Of a DNA stretch of 64,000 nt, positions 36,325-48,056 are shown one piece after another. Each line of letters opens with the position of its first letter. Positions within the stretch are counted from its first letter, which is position 1. Origin of the DNA: Deroplatys truncata (Eukaryota > Arthropoda > Insecta > Mantodea > Mantidae); NCBI GenBank assembly GCA_030765065.1, contig CM060975.1, positions 106,288,094 through 106,352,093 of the forward strand, in the 5' to 3' direction. The notes beneath the pieces are model-generated. The model did not search any database, was not told the DNA's origin, and worked only from the letters and a program-made list of their open reading frames with translations. The translations under genes were made by a program, and so were the position numbers.

Positions 36325-37290
36325 ATGTCCTGGACTTGCAAAGAGAATGGAATTCGACACATAGCAACCAGCGTTAAAATATTTGACCATCGCTTAAAAG
36401 CTACCATATTCCCCTTGCATCTACAAGAAAATTAGCAATAAGATTGACATCTCGATATCTCGATTAACATAAAGCATATGGAGAATAGGCGTTTGTAAAA
36501 ATAGATTGTACAAGAGTAGAGAAAGTCATGTGAGTGTAACACATCAGATTTTTTTATGTCCTGAACATGCAAAGAGAATGGAATTCGCCACATAGCAACC
36601 AGCGTTAAAATATTTGACTATCGCTTAAAAGCTACCATATTCCCCTTGCATCTACAAGAAAATTACCAATAAGATTGACATCTCGATATCTCGATTAACA
36701 TGAAGTATAAGGAGAAAGGCGTTTGTAAAATTAGATTGTACAAGAGTAGAGAAAGTTATGCGAGTGTAACACATCAGATTTTTTTATGTCCTGGACATGC
36801 AAAGGGAATGGAATGCGCCACATAGCAACCAGCGATAAAATATTTGACTATCGCTTAAAAGCTACCATATTCCCCTTGCATCTACAAGAAAATTAGCAAT
36901 AAGATTGACATCTCGATATCTCGATTAATATGAAGCATATGGAGAATAGGCGTTTGTAAAAATAGATTGTACAAGAGTAGAGAAAGTCATGTGAGTGTAA
37001 CACATCAGATTTTTTTGTCTTTGATATGCAAAGAATTATAATCTGTGCCAAAGGGAATGCTGCTGCACCTAGCAACCAGCTATTAAGAGATATGTATGTG
37101 CTTAAAGGCTACTGTTTTTCTATATTGCCCTTGTAAATATATATTCCCCTTACATCTACCAGAAAATTAGCAATAAGACAGAGTCTGCAAATGTTTATCT
37201 CGATTAACATGAAGTAGATGGAGAATAAGCGTTTGTTAAAATAATTTGTACAAGAGTAGAGAAAGTCATGTGAGTGAACACATCAGATTT
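36325..37290 (+). repeat. M-module tandem repeat (about 230-bp monomer)
   Basis: Four head-to-tail monomers starting ATGTCCTGGAC or a variant at 36325, 36556, 36786 and 37016. Each ends GTAGAGAAAGTCATGTGAG and CACATCAGATTTTT. The last one is about 270 bp and clearly diverged. Confidence 0.92.
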
Positions 37291-37540
37291 TTTCAGCTGC
37301 TATGTCGCTATTCGTATTTTTTCTCATGGTCATGCAAAGAGAGCGAATGGAATTTCAAAGCCATCATACTGTTTTTAAAAGATTTGACTATCGGTTAAGC
37401 CTACTTTACCCGTTGAAGCTACAACGAAATGTGTAATAAAACGTTTAACATGAAGCAGATAGAAGAATAAGTGTTTTTTGGAATAGTTTATAGGTGAGCG
37501 GATAGAGAAAGTCATGTGAATACAACGGATCTAAAATGCT
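37291..37540 (+). repeat. diverged M-like monomer
   Basis: Keeps the order GGTCATGCAAAGAGAGC, GACTATCGGTTAAGCC, GATAGAGAAAGTCATGTGAA, so it is an older M relative at the right edge of the array. Confidence 0.6.
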
Positions 37541-38544
37541 TTAGTCATATACATTACTACCTATACCACCACCTTAGTGATGGAGAAAACAAAACAACAT
37601 GATGATCACAAATGTCTGGAAGAGGTAAATACATCGAACTCTTATCGTTGAAGATAATGAACATCAAGCCCTCTGGCAAACAAAAAACATTTAAATGTCA
37701 AGCACATTACGCATTAAATTAAAAGGGATGTATTTTAATTCATATTCCTCTCGATTACTCGTGGGGCCTTTGCGATCGTTACGTCCTTACGCTACACGTC
37801 GGTGTTATTAAGTCTGTATTGAAGTACACAGTTGGTGGTTTTACTCACTTCTAGGATGCTGTGCTCCCCGCTCTTGTAAAAAATATGCATTTCGGTCGCT
37901 GACAGTAAAAGAAATGAGCTGGGGAGTTCTGTCAAGTAATGAACTGCCGAGCAGACCAAACACTTCTCCAGCTAATACTTCTGGTTATAGTTGATGATGG
38001 CTTTCACTCCTAACGGCGCATGACACCAATAAATTTCTCTTTCTAGCCCTTTACCCTTGATGATAAGGCTTCCCCTTCTCTTTCCTCGCCATCGTTTATT
38101 TTTTTCTCTTTCCCTCTTTTTTAAATTCACCTTTCACACTTCCTCCTCTTCTGCGTGATGTCTTTTCTTTGCCCCCTTTTTCTTCGTCTTTGAGCGCTTC
38201 ACAGCATCGCTGTCTTTATCTGGCTTCTTCTGCCAGATATTTCCATCGTTATTTCGATGTTCAGCTGTTCATAGATCACGCACAAAGCATGTTTTGTGTC
38301 ACACAGCTAGAAGGCTTGAGGAGAGTTAATGTTCGTGACAATTTTTAGTGGAACTGTTGTACGCATGTTCTTCATTCGTTTGCTATCCTATGTAAGCTGG
38401 GAAAGACATGATTTTATTTCACATAGAGGTTTAGTAGGTTTATATTTCTTAGGCTTAATTTTATATTTCATATAAAACATATTTAAGGCATTAAGGGAAT
38501 GATTGTTTAGCTAAAATGAGAAAAATACCATCAGTGTCAGAAGT
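37541..38544. other. unassigned, moderately GC-richer
   Basis: No gene recognised. A pyrimidine-rich run (CTTTCCTCGCC...TTTTTTTC) lies around 38070-38170. Confidence 0.35.
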
Positions 38545-39378
38545 GTCCTTTTAGTTCATTTCACAAGTTAATATTGTTTGCATTTAATACATCATATAAA
38601 ATACATGATCAAAAGAGCCATCATGAATCCACAAACATCCAGTTTAGTTACATTTACTTACATAACAAAAACTGGAAACACATAATCAAATTAAATAATG
38701 AAATCATTCCGCAAGCTGAGTCTGTCAAACATTTAGGATTAACATTATACACAAAACCAACCTGGAATGCATACATCTCCTCTTTGGTAACAAGACTGAG
38801 GCACAGACTTCAACTAAATATCTCATCGAAGGCTGTTCACCTCTAACCACTGCATCCCAAAAGGCTCATATATTTCAGTCTAATCAGACCTATCTGGATG
38901 TACGGGTGCTCAATCGAGGCTCAGCTTTCAAATCACAAATCAACAGAATTCAGACCTTTCAGAATCGGGTTCTCCGGATCATAGCGGATGCTCCTTCGTA
39001 CATCCGCAATTCCTCACTTCACAAAGATCTTCGTGCTCCTACAGTTGAAACTATTCTTCAGTCTTCATATACTCAACTATTCACATCCTTCATTAACCAT
39101 CAGAACTTCTTACTGAATGAAGTTCTCCAGAACATGCCCGAAGAACGACCGTCACGCAGACTGATGGGAAAACATCGCACCGGTCTTCTCCGCTAATAAA
39201 CCTTTGTATTATTTTCCTTTTTACAAACTATATTATTGTATTTTCTTAGATTTTGAGGGCAGTCACTCGATTGTATCCTCATTACAAGTGTTGTCATTCT
39301 TTGGAATTATTTAAAATGTTATTAGTTCAACTATATATACTAATTTTTATAATAAAGTTGACTGAATTAAAAAAAAAA
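38545..39378 (+). mobile_element. jockey-type non-LTR retrotransposon 3' fragment
   Basis: Plus-strand frames carry the post-RT part of a jockey-like element: AESVKHLGLTLYTKPTWNAY with SSLVTRLRHRLQLN, then after a frameshift LIRPIWMYGCS, INRIQTFQNRVLRIIADAP and SYIRNSSLHKDLRAPTVE. It ends with an A-tail at 39369-39378. The RT catalytic motif is absent. Confidence 0.82.
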
Positions 39379-39579
39379 GAACCAGGTAACTAAAACCACC
39401 GAAAATAAATTAGACACTCTAATCCACTGCTACGTCGCTTTCCTCCTTTCCTTACTTCTCTCACCTACATTCTTGTGAGACGTAGAGGAAAACCTTTATA
39501 CGCAATGTTTTGCGATAGGGGAGAGAAACGGCCTCGCTCTTTATGGCCACACCATGGTTCTTTGCAGATTGACCTAATT

Positions 39580-40453
39580 TTATGGGTCTGGTTAAACAAA
39601 TGTAGAGGAATGGGTGTTGAGGTTAATGACAGATTTATTTGCAATTTTTAATTTGCTGATGACCAAATTATATGAGCCGAAGAATATGATGATTTATAAT
39701 ATACGAGCAGGAAAGTTATTGAAGAATATGAAAAGCCTGGGTCAGTTTTAATTTTGAAAAATCTAATTATATGATTATAAGAGAAAACAAACGTTTTGAT
39801 AGTTGAAAATAAGGAAGTTATTAAATTTACAGAAAATATAAATATTAAGGGACTTCTGCTATGATGATGGAAAAATTAAAGAACGTTTTATTATATATGC
39901 AATATATTATTATATGGCTAAACATTTAAAATACGCAATATTCAACATTGAATGCCATATTATGGGATAAAATGTAAAAGAAATCAAGCATAAATTTATC
40001 AATCAGTCATAAGAAATACAGCTTTATATGGATCAGAACTCTGGTAAAAGAAAAATACGTTCATAAATAATATTTGGCAATGGGAGTAGATTGCTGAAAT
40101 CAACAAGGGTTTCAAGAAGAGAAGAGTAAGAAATGAAATAATAGAGGATGGAAGTAATAAATAACATTGTATGAAGAAGAAAATATATCAACAAGAGAAC
40201 TAATATGGTATGGACGTGTGATGAGAATGAGCGAAGGGAGGTTAAGGTTGGCATATGAATGGATTCCAGCAAGAAGGAAAAGAGAAAAGCCTGTGACAAC
40301 ATGGAAAAGGGAATTATGGAAGCGACGAAGAGAAGACAATCAAGGGGACTTGTTGGGCAGAGGAGAATTTTGTGCAGTGAGAGAAATTTATAAATTACTG
40401 CGAGTCATTATTTGGCTTTCATAAGATGTAAATAACATTGTAAACTGACTGAA
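39580..40453 (+). mobile_element. non-LTR retrotransposon relic (FADDQ-type RT)
   Basis: Degraded frames include a FADDQII catalytic remnant at about 39650-39680 and, near the end, an open frame 40167-40424 with LIWYGRVMRMSEGRLRLAYE followed by WIPARRKREKPVTTW, the conserved C-terminal block of this LINE type. It runs directly into an AAT microsatellite, probably grown from its 3' tail. Confidence 0.75.
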
Positions 40454-40477
40454 TAATAATAACAAATAATAACAACG

Positions 40478-40538
<61 letters not shown>
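40454..40538. repeat. (AAT)n microsatellite
   Basis: Imperfect at first, then about twenty perfect TAA units, right after the LINE relic. Confidence 0.9.
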
Positions 40539-40539
<1 letters not shown>

Positions 40540-40616
40540 GTTGTCTTTATAAGCAAGTTCGAAATTTCTAAAATTTTTGAATAGCAATGAAAAGATACAC
40601 CATACCCGATGTGGTT

Positions 40617-40898
40617 ATCCTCCGTGGACTAGTGGTACCGTGCTAGCCTGTAATTCCCAAGGTAGCGGGTTCAAACCCGGCGGAGGGCGATGGATTTTTT
40701 TTCGGGCGTAATAATCCTTACTATGGCCTCCTTCGGGAGGAAAGTAAAGCTGGTGGTCCCGTGTCGTAGATTTACGGCACGTAAAAGAACCTCAAGTATG
40801 ATAAAGGGGCCTCTGAGCAAAATTACCGGTCTTTCACGCCCAACATAGAATGGGACGCTAAGGACCATAGTAGTTAAAAAGTGTCCATAAAAAAAACA
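40617..40898 (+). mobile_element. tRNA-derived SINE, family A
   Basis: Head ATCCTCCGTGGACTAG with B box GGGTTCAAACCC and GGCGGAGGGCGATGG, the body CTTCGGGAGGAAAGTAAAGC and TACGGCACGTAAAAGAACC, and the tail GTGTCCATAAAAAAAA. Confidence 0.9.
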
Positions 40899-41390
40899 GA
40901 TGTAGACTATATATGAGGCGAAAATTACACATATGACAGAGGACAGCTCTACAGTCACAAAAGTCCTTACACATTTTTCTTTCTTACATATTCATGTTTC
41001 TTTATTATGTGATAGTCTTTTAGGTAAAAGAGGTAACGAGCAGTGAACTGTGCCAACGAAGGAGAGCGGGTTGGAATGTCGAGTCTATCAGTTCCTGGAA
41101 CGTATTCCAGTGTGAACGCTGTCCAGCGTGCAAATTGTACGCTTCTTAGTGCGCCCTAAAACAAATATATCTTACTGTACCTTAATTTTTGGAAGAATTC
41201 ACATATAAGAACATTATCCGATGTATTTATTCAGGTTTGTAGTAAGCTATATGCCCAAATGTCGGCTTATATATCGTTTACACTCTGTAAACAGTAGGGA
41301 TGCTCAACGTGTTAGGTACTCGGAGGTCTTCTGCCCCCCCCTATTTTTCATATATGAAATGATGCTTAGATAGTAAGTGTTAAGATGCCA

Positions 41391-41392
<2 letters not shown>

Positions 41393-41430
<38 letters not shown>
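41393..41430. repeat. (GA)n microsatellite
   Basis: About 18 GA units. Confidence 0.9.
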
Positions 41431-41436
<6 letters not shown>

Positions 41437-41596
41437 AGGAGAGGGAAAGAGAATCATCGTTTACTGCCAGATTACCTTCTCCATCACTGTCTATCTCACT
41501 CTAAGATCCAGCGAGATCTGCTTATTCCACAGAAGAATATATGCAGCTGTACATGGAAAAGTCGTTCTACCTGCCACTGATATAATCACAGCGATG

Positions 41597-41890
41597 TCGC
41601 CCTCCGCGGTGTAGTAGTTACCCTGCTAGTCTCTAGTTCCATGGTCGCGGTTTCAAACCCGGCGGAGGTCGATGGATTTTTTTGGGCGTAAAAATCCTTA
41701 GCATGGCTTCCTTCGGAAGGGAAGTAAAACGGTGGTCCCGTGTCTGTGTCGTAGATTTACGCTACGTAAAAGAACCTCAAGCCTGATAAAAAGACCTCTG
41801 AACAAAATTACCGGTCTTTCACGCCCTATATAGAATGGGACACGAAGGACCACAGCAGTTAAAGAGCGTCCATAGATAAAACTCAGTTTC
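41597..41890 (+). mobile_element. tRNA-derived SINE, family A
   Basis: Head CGCCCTCCGCGGTG with B-box-like GGTTTCAAACCCGGCGG, a complete body, and the tail GCGTCCATAGATAAAA. It contains a small duplication (GTGTCTGTGTC) near 41740. Confidence 0.9.
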
Positions 41891-42907
41891 AATTTACAGC
41901 GACGTGATCTATTGTGTTAAATTACGTTCAATTTACACACACACACGCACACACACGTACACACAAAGAGCAAAATAAGATGTATGGGCCATGAATACAA
42001 TGTGATGTCTGTAGGTATTGCTACCCCAGACCATTTTCATCAAAGCATATCGCCAAATATTTATAGAATTTTCATATGGTATGGATTTTCACTATTATGT
42101 ATTAAAAACTATAATCATTGCGCTTTGTGGAGTAATTTCCTGTTTATCACTGATTCATTGGAATTTACGTTTTGTCTGTTTAAATTTATAGTTGTCTCTG
42201 GATATAAAAGTGAAAAACAAGCTCTTTCTTAACTATCTGCTTTCCTATTTCTTTCACTTTAATAAAATACTCTACAAAGGATCTTAATTGACAAACATCT
42301 TCTCTGCCTTTTATAAATCTAACCTTTGTTAAAACTTTAAACAATTTCGTGATGAGCTCTTTCCTCCATACCATTGTTTCCTCACAATCAAACCCAGGAT
42401 CTTCTGCGTCTACACAATGCCCACATTTATGGGAGATATTATTCCTATGTATACATACCACAGGAAGTTTGTGGAAAATACGATGATATACAAGATAAGT
42501 TATTTTGTGACAATTTAATTTATTAAACCTTTATTCATATAAACGACAGACAAGCAGCATTAAAAGATAGAAAAAAGAAAGAAGATAAGACAGGATTCTG
42601 TGCATCAAATTTTAGCCGAAAGAAGTGTTTATTTTCTTTCTTAAAACGTTTGAGAACATAGAAAGTAATGCGTTTTCTTACGAATAAGATATTTAGGACT
42701 GAGCCTTAAGGTTTGGCTTATAATAAATCGGGGATGAGAACGAGAACGGAAAACAAGGAGACGTAAGTTTGGTTTATAATACACCGGGAACAAACGGGAA
42801 TCTTATCGATATCATCATAGAAAGTCAATGAGATGCCATTTTATTTTGTCTGATCACTGACATTTTGCATCTGCTTGCAAATCAGCGAACATTTTCTAAA
42901 TACTAGG
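41891..42907. other. unassigned
   Basis: A short AC-rich stretch at 41936-41966. The minus-strand frame 42461-42186 contains HKCGHCVDAEDPGFDCEE, which hints at a CXXC-type LINE or gene fragment, but I cannot place it. Confidence 0.3.
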
Positions 42908-42940
42908 CCATCACTGCTTCTTCTTCTTCTTCTTCTTCTT
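42908..42940. repeat. (TTC)n microsatellite
   Basis: About eleven TTC units at the tail of the following inverted SINE. Confidence 0.9.
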
Positions 42941-42941
42941 T

Positions 42942-43123
42942 TGTGGACGCTTTTTAACTGCTATGGGCCTTAGCGCCCCATTCTATATTGGGCGTGAAAG
43001 ACCGGAAATTTTGCTCAGAGGCCTCTTTATCAGGCTTGTTCTTTTCCGTGCCGTAAATCTACGACACGGGACCACAGGCTTTACTTCCCTTCGAAGGAAG
43101 CCATGGTAAGGATTTTTACGCCC
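42942..43123 (-). mobile_element. tRNA-derived SINE, family A, headless
   Basis: Body and tail only, on the minus strand (plus reads GTGGACGCTTTTTAACTGC through GATTTTTACGCCCAAC). The tRNA head is missing, so it is 5' truncated. Confidence 0.85.
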
Positions 43124-43500
43124 AACTGATTCCCCTTGCGAAAGCGCCATCTAAATAAGTTTATAACAGCACATATTAAAGTCTGCTGTTCTATGCTGTT
43201 TTAGGCTGTTGTTCCGATTTTGTTTTCCAAACTTGGAAGGAGGGAGAGCCCTAACGGCAGTTTTAGTTCAAAGCCTCCTTGAACAATTTATACTATAAAG
43301 AGAGCTACTCGCAATATGAATCCGATATGCCGTTCCCGGGAATGGAAACAGAAAAGTTATAACTGAACCAGTTTCCCATTTCCGCTCTTGGGTTTCTTTT
43401 CTGGTGAGCTTCTCGTTAATTTGAACATTCACAATGTAATACACGTATTTTAACTTTGGCGTTTCAGTTCTGGTTTTTATTCCCAGTTATTGTTAAATTA

Positions 43501-43772
43501 AATTGAGTTATACTTATGGACGTTCTTTAACTACGATGGTTCTTAGCATTCCGTTCTGTATTGGGAGTGAAAGACCGGAAATTTTGCTCAGAGGCCTCTT
43601 TATCAGGTTTGAGGTTTTTTACCTGCTGTAAATCTATGACACGGGGCCACCGGCTTTACTTCCCTTCCGAAGGGAGCCATGCTATGTAAGAATTTTTACG
43701 CCCATCGTACTTCGTCGGCCTTGAATCCGCGACCTCGGGAACTAAAGGTGCCTCTGGACCACGGAGGACGAT
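43501..43772 (-). mobile_element. tRNA-derived SINE, family A
   Basis: Minus orientation. The tail is at TTATGGACGTTCTTTAAC and the head at the right edge ends ACCACGGAGGACGAT. The complete body is about 85-90% like the other copies by eye. Confidence 0.88.
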
Positions 43773-44219
43773 CCCAGTTATTGTGAACCAACATTTAGAT
43801 GAGGTTGAAATTTATATACGAGTAAATGAAAAGACAGTTTCTTTGAAGTTTCATAATATATATTATTTAATATTTGTGGAACTGAAACGATTTTGATAAT
43901 ATTTGTATTTATTTGCCTGTTAACATGAAGATGGTTCGTTTCACATAATATAAACATCTGAATGTCACATTGTTGCGTTTTCTGTACGTTCCATTTAGAA
44001 GGTTCTTAGGTTAGGTACGCTAAATGAACATTTTTACTGTGAATTTCTTCTTTACGTAAGTTTCATATTGTGAAATACTTTATCGGTTGTAATCTAGAAC
44101 ACTCAAATATTATATTTTTCTCTTTTTTGGTGTTGGAGTTAGCTGGAGAAGCACGAAGTACCGTTTTACATACCTATTGGATTTAAAACGAGCAGATTTC
44201 GACATAATGTGGAACAAGC

Positions 44220-44740
44220 TTGATTTACAAAATAACTATTTTTATTTCTGAGCAAAATTTCTTTACACGAGCTCTTGTTGCTGAAGCGTATCCAAGTGCC
44301 TACGTAGCGGACTGGCTAGCCATGCAAAGGAAATCAGACCCGAACAGGACACGAACACGAGCCAATTGGTTGCGGATGGAGTGCTGCCGCTATACGGCTA
44401 GTTACAGAGGCGGGGTGTTTGATGATAACTGGGTTATACAGGCAAAATCACATTTCATAACATCAAACATTGTCGGTACGCCACTGATTGCATTGAAAGT
44501 TTATAAGGGTAGGGAACTGCATTGTGGCACAGCCCCGGAGATCAAATGGGCTAGCAGTGGTCAGCCAAATTACCTCCCTGAGGGATATATTTAACCTAGA
44601 GAAGAAATTACCCGACATCCAAAACTCCGGGGACGTCGCATTCCGCGTGTTTTCCCAATTTGAATACATTACCTCGATTCCCTCTCTAATTTACTCTATT
44701 GGAGACACGCAACACTTACACACGTTCACGTAATAAATAA
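44220..44740. other. GC-richer block, unidentified
   Basis: Open on plus from 44220 to 44594 (contains ITSNIVGTPLIALKVYKGR and WASSGQPNYLPEGYI) and on minus from 44669 to 44463. Base composition differs from the AT-rich flanks. I recognise no domain; a fragment of an unknown transposon is as likely as an exon. Confidence 0.3.
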
Positions 44741-45587
44741 TCGCACAAGTATGACAAATTATTACATTTTGTTATTGTCTTAATGGCTTATTTGCTACCG
44801 TAGCAATATTTTAGTGGAGCGCAGAAAACCTTGTTCAAAACTAACCGTAGCGATATAGATAATAAAAGCTTTGAATTCAGAGGACGCGGTAGTGAGAGCA
44901 TTATTGAGAGCATTTTTCTTTGATTAAAATTATTCCCTATCCTCCCTAGAGACTGGAAGTATGAAAGAGAGTGAACGTGTATTTGTGATTCAAAACTTAA
45001 AAATGAAATGTAATAAAATCCCATGGTTACCCATAGAAGCAAATGTATAACTAATTAACACTATAACTGACGAGTAAGTATTTTCAAAGTCAGAGCTTAG
45101 ATTTTAAAACCCATTTAATTTATTTTAATAATATCCTATATGTAGAATAAATATTAAAATATTAATACACTATATTTACTCTACATTTTAAGTAATTATA
45201 TTTAATCACTTAAAATAATTGTTTAGAAATATTAATTTTTCGTTGAATTCGTATGAAAATTTAATAAATCCTAATAGTGCAGCTTAACATCACATTTTTT
45301 TCATTGTAGGGATACAATTTAAATTTCTATAAATGAATACTCAAAGAGGTGTGTAAATGTTTGGAAACGCTTTTACTAGATTAAATAATTAATTAACTAG
45401 TTCTTCAAAAGTAACTCATGATTTTAATTGAAGTCAGATATAATGTTTTTTTTAAAGGAACGTGCTTTGACATTTCATTTATTATTTCTTAAAGCATTTG
45501 TTAATATATAAAAGCTTTTTCGAAGTTATTGTTGCATGAGCTATTGCGTCATCATCGAAGGACATTTTAAATTTTGTCTGTTGTTAC
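44741..45587. other. unassigned AT-rich sequence
   Basis: Nothing recognised. Confidence 0.4.
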
Positions 45588-45601
45588 TTTCTCTACCACG
45601 T

Positions 45602-46768
45602 ACCCAGCACTGGGCCTTCGGTATAAAACCTGACCACTCGCACGGTGTTGTGCGTCAGAGCCAAAGCCGGCTGGCTTACCCACTCCTCACACTCCGCACT
45701 CACGACAGGTTTTCTGTCCTTAAGTTACTACATAGTCATTAGCGTCAGTAATCCACTTTCATTTGCGAAGGTGGGAAGGCAGTTGTCTTTAGAACAGCGT
45801 ATATTTGAATGTAAATGTTATTTTAAATACGAATGGAATCGTCGCGTTCGTAAACAGTTCATCCTGAAGTTTCTGCACAATTGTCTCCTTCCAGAACTTC
45901 AATTCACGATCATGTGAATAAATTTGAGACTGCTGGTGCAGTGCAAAACAAGAAACACCTGCGAGGACATACAGTGTTAACAGGAAACATTAGACAAAAT
46001 TGACGAAAATTGAAACAACATACAGTACTAGCCACGGGCAAACTAATACGATAACTCATTAATGTAATAAGACATCTAATTCACAACTTCTCAGCATCAA
46101 CACATTAATAATTTCTTTCTTTAATATTTTGTTCTAAGTTTTACGTGTTATGTATTTTCTTTGCTAATATTGTACGTATATTCATAATGTACCATGGTAG
46201 AGAAAAGTATATAACGTTATAACATATAAAATATAATATGAGGGGAAAAGGCCATTGTTAGCTATATAACCAGTAATATAAAATTAGGAGATATGTAGTA
46301 GTATTTACATAAGCATGTAACGAACCTTGGATTCATAATTAAGATGATGGAAGTCTGTAAACATATATATGTAACATAAACTGTTGTTGGATAGTAGAAC
46401 CAATCAGGTACATTGATACATATCTATAATTCAAATACGTACGTTAAGAAAACGGTTGGAAGGAACCCAAACAGAAGCTTGTCGGTCTTCGAGCAGGAAG
46501 GCAGTGTATAAGCTCGTCTCTAAATAGACGCTAAAACTACGTATTTAAAGTCTACCAGTTATACGTATTTTAACATAACAAAGGTGATAGTGAATTGTGA
46601 ATTTTTACATGTGGTTTATCTAAAAATAAAAGTGAAATAATTAAACAGAATACGTGTGTGTAAAATATTTTAACATTCTCCAAACCCAACCCTGATAAGA
46701 CACAAGTGCTCTCCGATACAAATACAGCAGCCGTGGCACAATTATAAAATAATATTTACAACATACTA

Positions 46769-46812
<44 letters not shown>

Positions 46813-47193
46813 GGATACAGATACACGATCATCAGATTCCAGTCTACGAGAATCTCTAGATACACCACAAGAGTACGGTCATCAAGACGACCTACAGGTA
46901 TGTAATACAGCATTCATCATCAACGTAGTGGGGTCCTACCAAGGAGAACCGCTACAAAATCTTGAATGTTCGCCACGAAAATCACTATCGAAGTTAGCAC
47001 AACAAGATAGGGCTTCAGTGATTTTTGCCCATACAGCATTTGCTATGAGGTAAGAGTTAATTTTCTGTACAGGTTTACAGAATACAGATTTGAGAAGCAA
47101 GACAGAGTGCTGGCACGGCCGGCTGTGGCATGTCGTGCTACCCAGACTCAAAATCCCGTACGAGTGGTCAGGTTTTATACCGAAGACCCTGTA
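45602..47193. mobile_element. TIR DNA transposon, internally deleted (Tc1/mariner-like)
   Basis: The left end carries CTTCGGTATAAAACCTGAC and CACTCG, and the right end carries the same in reverse complement, with further similarity inwards (CCGGCTGG against CCGGCCGT). About 1.6 kb long. The plus frame ending 45915 contains LSLEQRIFECKCYFKYEWN, which resembles the N-terminal helix-turn-helix seen in some Tc1-like insect transposases. No DDE region was seen. Confidence 0.68.
46771..46811. repeat. (CA)n microsatellite
   Basis: About twenty CA units inside the TIR transposon. Confidence 0.92.
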
Positions 47194-47467
47194 GTTAGGG
47201 GAAGTATTGCATTCCACCCAAAAAAATCATACCGAGGTTCGCCCGAAATACATGTTTGAGGCCACTGAATCCAAAAAGAGCATTTTTCGAAAAAAATCTC
47301 CGTGTGTTTGTATGTAGACAGCATAAGCGCAAAATGAAATTTTGAATAAATACCAAACTTCATGTTTTAAGTTCAGAGCCTTCCAAAGATGTGACACGAA
47401 GATTTTAAAGAAAATCCCTCCAACCAAAACTACTCTTTTCAAGGCAATTTTTGTTATTTTTTATTTT

Positions 47468-48056
47468 GAAGTGAAACTTCTTTAGACGCGGAGGACAAAT
47501 TGGCCTGAATTAGACGAAAAGTCAAACCCATGAGTTGGCCTGATCAACAGACTCCAACCGGCAGTTGAGAAGAAAGAGGAGAGTCATAGTCTACACGCAT
47601 GCGCCGCTTGTACTGTGTTAATGTGTGCCGGCCCTCGTAGCGTGGTCGCTCGAATGTATAGCTCCGGCGCTCCGCCAAGATGAGGGTCGCAGGTTCGAGT
47701 CCCGCCATGGGCATGGGCGTGGGTGTGTGTGTTGTGTAATTGCGGTGATAAGCGGTAACGAAAACAGTAAAAACACAGTATCATAAACTGGATAAAACAA
47801 AGGAAATAAATAAATAAAAAATGGTAGCATAGGGAACCAGTAGACGCTTGCGTATTAAATATATTGTGCATTAGCTGGACACATTTAACATTATTACTGT
47901 ATTAGTGAGCTTCCTGTTTTAAATAAAGTAAAGTTTTAAAGTGATCGTGTATTGTTGTCTTTTAGACTATTATTCCCCATACCATTCCATAAAATCGTCG
48001 AACATATGCTAGAACCCAAGAAGTTTCACTTCTAACGCGCGAGAGTCTCACGCAAT
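47468..48056. mobile_element. TIR-bounded insertion with nested SINE
   Basis: GAAGTGAAACTTCTT at 47468-47482 recurs as the exact reverse complement at 48018-48032. A further 24 bases (TAACGCGCGAGAGTCTCACG and on) follow before the host repeat resumes. It is non-coding and contains the family B SINE. Confidence 0.6.
47627..47821 (+). mobile_element. tRNA-derived SINE, family B
   Basis: Head GCCGGCCCTCGTAGCGTGG with the B box GGTTCGAGTCC at tRNA spacing, then CATGGGCATGGGCGTGGG, and the tail AAATAAATAAATAAAAAA. Its head differs from family A. Confidence 0.8.

Larger units (their letters stand above)
33406..37290 (+). repeat. mosaic tandem array of H, B and M modules
   Basis: Module starts by eye: H 33406, H 33525, B 33645, M 34189, B 34418, H 34985, B 35104, H 35656, B 35775, M 36325, M 36556, M 36786, M' 37016. 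H is 119-120 bp each time, B about 540-567 bp and M 230-231 bp. Each module ends in a T-tract (CATTTTT or GATTTTT), and every junction falls there. Sequence identity between copies is high, so the expansion looks recent. No coding frame other than low-complexity Thr/His translations of the TG repeats. Confidence 0.92.

Noticed and set aside
36325-37290. CRISPR-like regular repetition
   Set aside because: The units are whole 230-bp tandem monomers with no short repeat/unique spacer pattern, in a eukaryotic repeat family.
45602-47193. LTR retrotransposon
   Set aside because: The end repeats are inverted, not direct, and no gag/pol or primer-binding site was seen.
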